Assembly (NCBI GenBank): GCA_017647145.1
Contig: JAGCLD010000001.1
Coordinates: 1-45,965 of the forward strand
Direction of reading: 5' to 3'
Length of the DNA: 45,965 nucleotides
Source: Paludibacteraceae bacterium
GTDB taxonomy: Bacteria > Bacteroidota > Bacteroidia > Bacteroidales > Paludibacteraceae
Under the pieces are notes generated by a model. The model was given only the letters and a program-made list of their open reading frames with translations, searched no databases and was not told the origin of the DNA. The translations under genes and the position numbers were made by a program. Shown one piece after another: positions 40,902-45,965 of this stretch; position 1 is the first letter of the stretch, and each line of letters begins with the position of its first letter.

Positions 40902-43235
40902 TTATTGGATGAATAATATTTTGGTTCGTCCTTTTTCTATTCCATCTTCAGAGACGCAGATAGCAAAATAGATGCCCGTATTGACACGTCTTCCCCATTT
41001 GTCGCATCCATCCCATGTGGCTAAGCTACCATTTGAGCGTGTTTCACATAGGACATTACCCGATAAGTCAGTTATCTTGACAATGGTGTTTTCCATTAGT
41101 CCTTTGATGGTAATAACTCCGGTGAAGTCTTCCCTTACCGGATTAGGATAGGCATAAATAGTCTGTAGGTTTTCTTCTCCGTCAGCAACGTCGCTTTGAT
41201 AGGACATGAGTCCTGCTCCCGTGCCGACAAATACTTCACCAGTAGAAGGATTCATAGCCAGAGAAAATATTTGGTTAGACAGTAAAGGACTGTTTTGTGT
41301 AGTAAAATGTGCTAAGGTAGTTTTTCCGTCTTCCGACATCAGATAGAGCCCCGAAGCAGTTGTTCCAATCCATTTTCGGTTGGCACCATCAATCATGATA
41401 GCATTGATTTGTTCGTTGGTCAACAAGAAGTCGGCAGCATTTGTTCCGTCGTTTCTTGGAATCTTAATGCGTGTACATTGATTTGTTCCAAAGGTCTTTC
41501 CGGGGTTTGGAAAAACCAATGGTCCTTCGTTGGTTCCTACCCATACAGCTCCATTGTTGTCAACCGCCATACAGTAGTATTCAGAAGGGTTCAGGGTGTT
41601 TCCATCTTGATCAACGAAGTTGGATTGAAGGCGTGCATTGTCATCGGTTTTATCATAGGGTGTACCATTATCATCGTAGAAGATAATGCCGTATGTAATT
41701 CTATGAGACATTAGCCACTTGCGGTTTGGCTCTCGTTCATTTGGAATGAGGATGCTACCTAAAGTGGTGTGATTAAGTACGTTTTTATAGCCTAACTCAT
41801 ACCATTGACCATTTTTAGACAGGACATTCAGTCCGTTTTGTACTTCTGCGCTGACTACCCACAGATTTCCTTCTTTGTCATACGTCAATCCATCCGTGCG
41901 CATGTATCTGTATTTTACACTCGGTATTGCGCTCGGAAATATTGTGGGGATAGCACTATTGTCAAAGGTGTGGTGTTTGAACAATTTGTCTTCTTTGAAT
42001 TCATATAATCCCATTCCGTAAGATGTGACGAAGAAGTGATGTTTGTCCTTAGGATCAACCGCTACTGTCATAAAGTCTAAAGGATTATATAAGTCAGCCA
42101 CTATGGGTAGGTCTTTATTATGGATGTTCAGCCATTCTCCGTCTTCATAAATCATGACATGTCCTTCTCTACTGAACTGTGACGCCCATCTACCTCCCTG
42201 TAGCACAAATAAGCGTCCTTGAGCGAAAGTCATACGATAAGGTATATTAACCGTAGGCCCTGTCGGTTTGTAGCTGTTCATGCTCATGTCAGCAGGATTA
42301 TATGCCAGGATTCCCCTGTCTATGCCACTCATCCACCAAATACCCGTCTGCTTATCGGGTGTGACAGCGTAAACTTTTCCTAACGGAAGAATTTTGGTGT
42401 GATATTCAGCATCAATTTGATATACGTAATCAGGAGTAAAAGCAAACAAGAAGTCATCAGAAGTAGATAAACCATGGAATTGATATTCATTCTCTACAGG
42501 TATCCATGTGTAGGAAGTGTCACGGCGATAAATTCGGTTGTTTTGTAGGAGTATCAAATCATTTTGGAAACATTTCACTTCATTGAGCACACCCACTGTA
42601 GGTAGTTTTTTTACTTCTCTCCAAAACTCATAGTTCACGATATTGGGATTATCCTTATCCGCTACATACATGATAGAATCTGTAATGGCATAAATAGAGT
42701 CTTTGTAGATTGTTAGGTCTATTAGCCTTGTAGGAACCGCATTTTCTCCGATATAACAGGTTTCGGCAATTTCGTTTTTAGCTATGTTTACGATTATCAC
42801 GCCAAAGTCACAAGCCAAGTATGCTTTGTCGCCTTGCGTGTGAATAGCGTTCACTCGCTTGCTTGAAGTCATCTGTTTGTTGTATAAATCAGGAATGTTG
42901 ACTATTCTATCCGGATACATCACGTCAATATTACTATTGTCATAGACGATGATTAGGCATTGGTTGTCCTTCGAGTAGTGAACCAGAGAGACCGAAGCAT
43001 CGCTCAGTCCTGTAAGTTTGCTATAAAACTCAATCTCTCCCTCTTCTTTACTTACAGAGAATAGGGCACCATTGCTCACGGCATAAACTTTATTCGGTGA
43101 TTGCGTAATGCGATAGATGTCGTTATAGGAGAAATGCGTTCTCCATTCCCCCATGGATAGTTGTGCATACGATTGAACATGCGGTAGGAGTGCGAAGATG
43201 AAGAGTGTCAGGAAGAACAGGTAAGTGCGTTTCAT
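40902..43235 (-). CDS. porZ: PorZ-like T9SS surface protein (beta-propellers plus C-terminal sorting domain)
   Basis: 777 residues from ATG 43235 (MKRTYLFFLTLFIFALLPHVQS); alternative ATGs lie up to 43262. Signal peptide cleaved near residue 24 (SYAQ). Mature start LSMGEWRTHFSYNDIYRI. Then blades of two seven-bladed-type propellers (NGALFSVSKEEGEIEFYSKLTGLSD; repeated W-GT/GLYLMS patterns), and a C-terminal T9SS type A domain (YAYPNPVREDFTGVITI ... GIYFAICVSEDG). Length and layout match Porphyromonas gingivalis PorZ, a subunit of the attachment complex that transfers T9SS cargo to A-LPS. Last gene of a five-gene minus operon. Confidence 0.88.
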   Translation of the reverse strand: MKRTYLFFLTLFIFALLPHVQSYAQLSMGEWRTHFSYNDIYRITQSPNKVYAVSNGALFSVSKEEGEIEFYSKLTGLSDASVSLVHYSKDNQCLIIVYDNSNIDVMYPDRIVNIPDLYNKQMTSSKRVNAIHTQGDKAYLACDFGVIIVNIAKNEIAETCYIGENAVPTRLIDLTIYKDSIYAITDSIMYVADKDNPNIVNYEFWREVKKLPTVGVLNEVKCFQNDLILLQNNRIYRRDTSYTWIPVENEYQFHGLSTSDDFLFAFTPDYVYQIDAEYHTKILPLGKVYAVTPDKQTGIWWMSGIDRGILAYNPADMSMNSYKPTGPTVNIPYRMTFAQGRLFVLQGGRWASQFSREGHVMIYEDGEWLNIHNKDLPIVADLYNPLDFMTVAVDPKDKHHFFVTSYGMGLYEFKEDKLFKHHTFDNSAIPTIFPSAIPSVKYRYMRTDGLTYDKEGNLWVVSAEVQNGLNVLSKNGQWYELGYKNVLNHTTLGSILIPNEREPNRKWLMSHRITYGIIFYDDNGTPYDKTDDNARLQSNFVDQDGNTLNPSEYYCMAVDNNGAVWVGTNEGPLVFPNPGKTFGTNQCTRIKIPRNDGTNAADFLLTNEQINAIMIDGANRKWIGTTASGLYLMSEDGKTTLAHFTTQNSPLLSNQIFSLAMNPSTGEVFVGTGAGLMSYQSDVADGEENLQTIYAYPNPVREDFTGVITIKGLMENTIVKITDLSGNVLCETRSNGSLATWDGCDKWGRRVNTGIYFAICVSEDGIEKGRTKILFIQ

Positions 43236-43272
43236 TCGATTCATATCATTCAAGACATTCAAGAGTAAGACC

Positions 43273-43869
43273 TTAGAGAAGTTCTTTTAAGAAATCAATA
43301 AACTTTTGCATAGCCAATGCTCTGTGGCTAATAGCATTTTTTACTTCAGAAGGTAGTTGTGCAAATGTTTCGTTGTATCCTTTCGGTTTAAAAATAGGGT
43401 CGTATCCAAACCCTTGTTTTCCGGCTTCTTCAGAGGTGATTTCCCCATCCACTCTGCCGTCAAAATAATGGGTTTTGCCTTCGTGTATAAAAGCTATTAC
43501 TGTGCGGAAGCATGCGTTTCTATTTTCTGTATTTCGCATATTGAAGAGCACTTTTTCTCTGTTTTTCTCAGGATTTTGAGGTTCGCCGGCGTAGCGTGCA
43601 GAGTACACTCCCGGTTGTCCGTTGAGTGCGTCGATTTCAAGTCCGGTGTCATCAGCAAAGCAGCTACATCCATAACGTTCATACACGTATGAAGCTTTTT
43701 GTAGGGCATTTTCCGTGAGTGTGTTTCCTGTTTCGGGGATTTCTTCTGTGCATCCGATTTCGCTCAGTCCGCAGACATCAAGATTAGCTTGAGCCGGCAG
43801 TTCACGTTGTAGAATAGCTCTAACCTCTTCGAGTTTATGTTGGTTGTGTGTAGCAAATACTATTTTCAT
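43273..43869 (-). CDS. rdgB: Non-canonical purine NTP pyrophosphatase (RdgB/HAM1)
   Basis: 198 residues. Begins MKIVFATHNQHKLEEVRAIL, then GNTLTENALQKASYVYERYG, SCFADDTGLEIDALNGQPGVYSARYAG and GFGYDPIFKPKGYNETFAQL, all RdgB hallmarks with the DDTG metal site. Hydrolyses ITP, dITP and XTP to keep deaminated purines out of nucleic acids. Located 12 nt after trx and 37 nt before porZ. Confidence 0.96.
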   Translation of the reverse strand: MKIVFATHNQHKLEEVRAILQRELPAQANLDVCGLSEIGCTEEIPETGNTLTENALQKASYVYERYGCSCFADDTGLEIDALNGQPGVYSARYAGEPQNPEKNREKVLFNMRNTENRNACFRTVIAFIHEGKTHYFDGRVDGEITSEEAGKQGFGYDPIFKPKGYNETFAQLPSEVKNAISHRALAMQKFIDFLKELL

Positions 43870-43881
43870 TGTTTTTAAGTT

Positions 43882-44349
43882 TTATTCTTTCACCTCCGTT
43901 GCCGTTTCCTCTTCTGTTTTCTTTCCAAGGAGTACGTCATCAATAGCTTGTTTCAATATGTCTTTAGGGAGTGCACCTTGTGCTATTTGTGCTCGTCCTT
44001 CCATAGGGCAGAATAGCAGTGTTGGGATGCTACGAATTCCGAAGGCAGCAGCCAATTCGCGTTCTTCTTCCGTGTTTACTTTGTATATATAAATCTCTCC
44101 GTCATATTCTTGCGCCAGTTCTTCCAGTACAGGTGCCAGTCGTTTGCAAGGTCCACACCAGGAAGCATAGAAGTCGATCAAGCAAGGTTTTTTACCTTCA
44201 TATTTCCATTCGGTAGGATTCTTCTCGTAGTTATATACCTTTTTGAAGAATTCAGCTTTCGTTAAGTGTTTTACTTTCGTATTTGTATTTTGTGCGAAGA
44301 CCGTCATGCAGGTCATCAAGGCCATGATAATGCAAAGTTTTCGTGTCAT
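43882..44349 (-). CDS. Exported thioredoxin
   Basis: 155 residues. Signal peptide (residues 1-20, MTVFAQ end), then a thioredoxin domain with W64-C65-GP-C68 in LIDFYASWCGPCKRLAPVLEEL and a cis-Pro in IRSIPTLLFC. The periplasmic location implies disulfide reduction or exchange of envelope proteins, fitting a neighbourhood with T9SS PorZ. ATGA overlap with the phosphatase gene upstream. Confidence 0.93.
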   Translation of the reverse strand: MTRKLCIIMALMTCMTVFAQNTNTKVKHLTKAEFFKKVYNYEKNPTEWKYEGKKPCLIDFYASWCGPCKRLAPVLEELAQEYDGEIYIYKVNTEEERELAAAFGIRSIPTLLFCPMEGRAQIAQGALPKDILKQAIDDVLLGKKTEEETATEVKE

Positions 44350-44837
44350 AGAGTTTCGTTTTTGTTTGATTCAATTTCGTTTAATAAAGTTTCGCAAGCG
44401 TCCTCCAGCAGGTCAATTACCAGTTGAAATCCGGCGGCTCCTCCGTAGTATGGGTCTGGTACATGGTCCATGTTGTGATGACGACAGAAGTCAGCCATTC
44501 GTTTTACCTTCAGTTCGGTTTGTGTGTTTGGTGCAATAGAGATCAGAGCATCATAATTGCTATCGTCCATGGCTAGGATGTAGTCAAATTCAAAGAAATC
44601 ATCCGTCTTCACTTGTCTTGCTCTGCTGTCGAGTTTATATCCTCTCTGCCATGCATGTTCTCTCATTCTTCTGTCGGGTAGTTCACCAATGTGGTATCCT
44701 GCAACGCCCGCAGAGTCGATGATATATTCCTCTCTGAGTCCGCGCTCATTTACCATGTGTGTGAATACACCCTCAGCCATAGGAGAGCGGCAAATGTTTC
44801 CGAGGCATACAAAAAGAACTTTTGTTTTATCTTTCAT
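44346..44837 (-). CDS. Low-molecular-weight protein-tyrosine phosphatase
   Basis: 163 residues from ATG 44837. P-loop C11-LGNIC-R17-S18 (V-C-x5-R-S) at the start and general-acid DPYYGG near 125. Family members act on phosphotyrosine, often of capsule or EPS kinases; here no kinase is adjacent. The stop overlaps the thioredoxin start by 4 nt, and the start is 1 nt after the previous stop. Confidence 0.94.
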   Translation of the reverse strand: MKDKTKVLFVCLGNICRSPMAEGVFTHMVNERGLREEYIIDSAGVAGYHIGELPDRRMREHAWQRGYKLDSRARQVKTDDFFEFDYILAMDDSNYDALISIAPNTQTELKVKRMADFCRHHNMDHVPDPYYGGAAGFQLVIDLLEDACETLLNEIESNKNETL

Positions 44838-44838
44838 A

Positions 44839-45363
44839 TTATTCAGCATCTTCAGAGTACCATCCGGCATACATGGCGTAGTTATGAGCTATTTTCTTGT
44901 TGATTTCATTCGCTTGTTCCGGCGACACATCCTTTACTTTTTTTGCCGGTACACCAGCGTATATTGAGTGAGGTTCCACTTGTGTGTTGCTTAAGACCAG
45001 AGCCCCGGCAGCGACGATTGCCCCTTCGCCCACTACAGCACCATCCAGTACAGTAGCTCCCATTCCGATGAGAGCGTAATCACATATTTTAGCGCCATGA
45101 ATCGTAACATTGTGTCCGATAGAGACATAGTCACCAATGTGTGTTTGTGACTTTTGATAGAGGGTGTGAATCACCGCACCATCCTGTATGTTAACATGAT
45201 TACCAATGCGGATAGAATTAACGTCTCCTCTAAGCACCGCATTAAACCATATGCTGCATCCGTCACCCATTACCACATCGCCGACAATAGTGGCATTTTC
45301 CGCCAAAAAACAGTCATTGCCAATTTGAGGGTCAAAACCCCTCAGTGATTTTATTAGAGCCAT
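44839..45363 (-). CDS. Gamma-carbonic anhydrase family protein (left-handed beta-helix)
   Basis: 174 residues made of hexapeptide repeats (IVGDVV, MGDGCS, ...). Zinc ligands His66, His84 and His89 are in place (VIHT, GHNVTIHG), with Arg45 and Asp47 of LRGD nearby. The C-terminal helix follows PAKKVKDVSPEQ. Could be a true carbonic anhydrase or a YrdA/PaaY-like member; the sequence does not say. First gene of the operon leading to porZ. Confidence 0.92.
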   Translation of the reverse strand: MALIKSLRGFDPQIGNDCFLAENATIVGDVVMGDGCSIWFNAVLRGDVNSIRIGNHVNIQDGAVIHTLYQKSQTHIGDYVSIGHNVTIHGAKICDYALIGMGATVLDGAVVGEGAIVAAGALVLSNTQVEPHSIYAGVPAKKVKDVSPEQANEINKKIAHNYAMYAGWYSEDAE

Positions 45364-45386
45364 ATTATTTCAAATTTATTTTGTCA

Positions 45387-45394
45387 CAAAGATA
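45387..45394 (-). promoter_or_regulatory. -7 box close to the gamma-carbonic anhydrase gene
   Basis: TATCTTTG on the minus strand, 23 nt before the ATG; no TTTG at the proper -33 position. A complete promoter lies 75 nt further up in repeat copy C. Confidence 0.5.
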
Positions 45395-45450
45395 ATACAA
45401 ACGAGCGAGAAATATGAAGTTTACTTCAATATTTTTCACAGCGAGTGCAG

Positions 45451-45551
45451 TATATCTTATTCAAAGATAGTGCAAACCGAAAGCAGAACAAAATAAATTT
45501 ATTTATTTTTTATGCTGAGGTGCAGCCTATCTTATTCAAAGATAGTGCAAG
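45451..45551. repeat. Dispersed promoter-bearing repeat, copy C
   Basis: 45462-45525 aligns with copies A and B, and both sides carry the hairpin (TATCTT-ATTC-AAAGATA at about 45453-45469 and CTATCTTATTCAAAGATAG at 45527-45545). The unit therefore runs from hairpin to hairpin. Confidence 0.85.
45462..45492 (-). promoter_or_regulatory. Consensus promoter inside repeat copy C
   Basis: Minus strand TTTTG (ending 45489), 19-nt spacer, TATCTTTG (45469-45462). It points at the gamma-carbonic anhydrase to porZ operon, with a ~90-nt leader. Confidence 0.7.
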
Positions 45552-45598
45552 GCGAGAGAAATAGCAACCTTTTACTTTTTATTTAGACTGACCCCCTC

Positions 45599-45630
45599 CG
45601 CTCCATTCCGCTAGCGCTCCATTTCGCTCG
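45599..45630. repeat. 16-bp tandem pair
   Basis: CGCTCCATTCCGCTAG then CGCTCCATTTCGCTCG, 14 of 16 alike. Confidence 0.7.
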
Positions 45631-45778
45631 TCCCCCTGGGCAGGGCGACAGTGCTTTTTTAGTTAGTTTTTGTATGAGGAGGGTTGTTAGAAGGTGGTTA
45701 TTGCATTTGAGGAAGGATGGTGTTTCTTGGAGTGTTTTTGTTTTTCAATTATATATTGGGTTGCTTGATGGTATCTTT

Positions 45779-45844
45779 ATCCTACGTGTATCCTACGTGT
45801 ATCCTACGTGTATCCTACGTGTATCCTACGTGTATCCTACGTGT
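45779..45844. repeat. 11-bp-period intergenic array 3
   Basis: Six perfect copies of ATCCTACGTGT, preceded by GGTATCTTT, which resembles part of the head of the other arrays. Confidence 0.95.
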
Positions 45845-45900
45845 CTGGTAGGTAAAAATTTACAAAGTTAGGGATTTTTGGGGATAGGATGGATTTGTTA

Positions 45901-45965
45901 TAGTACGCTCACGGAGTGAGCTGTAGTACGTTCGTTGCACTCACTGTAGTACGCTCGCAAGCGAG
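45901..45965. repeat. 23-bp tandem repeat running off the window
   Basis: Two full units (45901-45923, 45924-45946) and a partial third share TAGTACG(C/T)TC and a CTG tail. The first and third carry small palindromes (GCTCAC-GGA-GTGAGC, CTCGC-AA-GCGAG). The array continues past the right edge. Confidence 0.85.

Noticed and set aside
45674-45871. 65-residue plus-strand frame with repeated ILRVSYVYPTC-like segments
   Set aside because: The repeats in the peptide are just the 11-bp array read in different frames; no family match.

Overview
The window looks like a chromosomal segment of a Bacteroidales bacterium (Bacteroidota) with a type IX secretion system. Evidence: promoters of the Bacteroidota type (-33 TTTG, 19-20 nt spacer, -7 TAnnTTTG) in front of many genes, almost no Shine-Dalgarno sequences, the rpmB-rpmG-DUF4295 trio, an FtsL/FtsI/MurE set with a DNPR-type (meso-DAP) MurE, and a PorZ-like protein with a T9SS C-terminal sorting domain. 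I cannot name the genus.

Layout. 1-103: tail of an unidentified gene. 228-10196 (minus strand): a probable anti-phage island in one transcription unit, consisting of an XRE regulator, a 1104-aa PLD nuclease/SNF2 helicase, a 1167-aa Eco57I-type N6-adenine methylase, a HEPN protein, a RES/HATPase chimera and a small hypothetical protein. It ends at a terminator at 228-273, and its upstream side lies next to a tRNA-Phe gene. 10.7-11.4 kb: DUF4295, rpmG, rpmB. 11.6-11.86 kb: a probable structured ncRNA with its own promoter and terminator. 11.9-15.2 kb: ybaN-like gene, TetR, TonB and a serine hydrolase. 15.2-22.4 kb (minus): a seven-gene operon nrnA-sufC-sufD-mpl-comEB-ctpA-yciO (Fe-S assembly, peptidoglycan recycling, nucleotide and tRNA metabolism). 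22.8-25.4 kb: TGS/uridine-kinase-like protein, YccF and a small Uma2-like protein. 25.5-27.7 kb: three lipoproteins. 27.77-28.12 kb: a second structured ncRNA or leader with a consensus promoter. 28.4-35.1 kb (minus): TetR-TolC-HlyD-RND-PII-like efflux locus. 35.6-40.7 kb: rsmH-ftsL-ftsI-murE, a shortened dcw cluster. 40.9-45.4 kb (minus): gamma-carbonic anhydrase family protein, low-molecular-weight phosphatase, thioredoxin, RdgB and PorZ in one operon. 45.4-45.97 kb: dense short repeats.

Three things deserve most attention: (i) the PLD-helicase/methylase/HEPN island, whose AT-rich 3' part (methylase specificity region plus HEPN gene) looks like an exchanged module; (ii) two dispersed repeat families, one carrying a complete Bacteroidota promoter in front of three operons and one made of 11-bp-period intergenic arrays sharing a 20-bp head; (iii) two self-contained structured RNAs with rod-like folds, one of which can also form a competing terminator. 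All assignments come from reading the sequence and knowledge of families; no database search was run.
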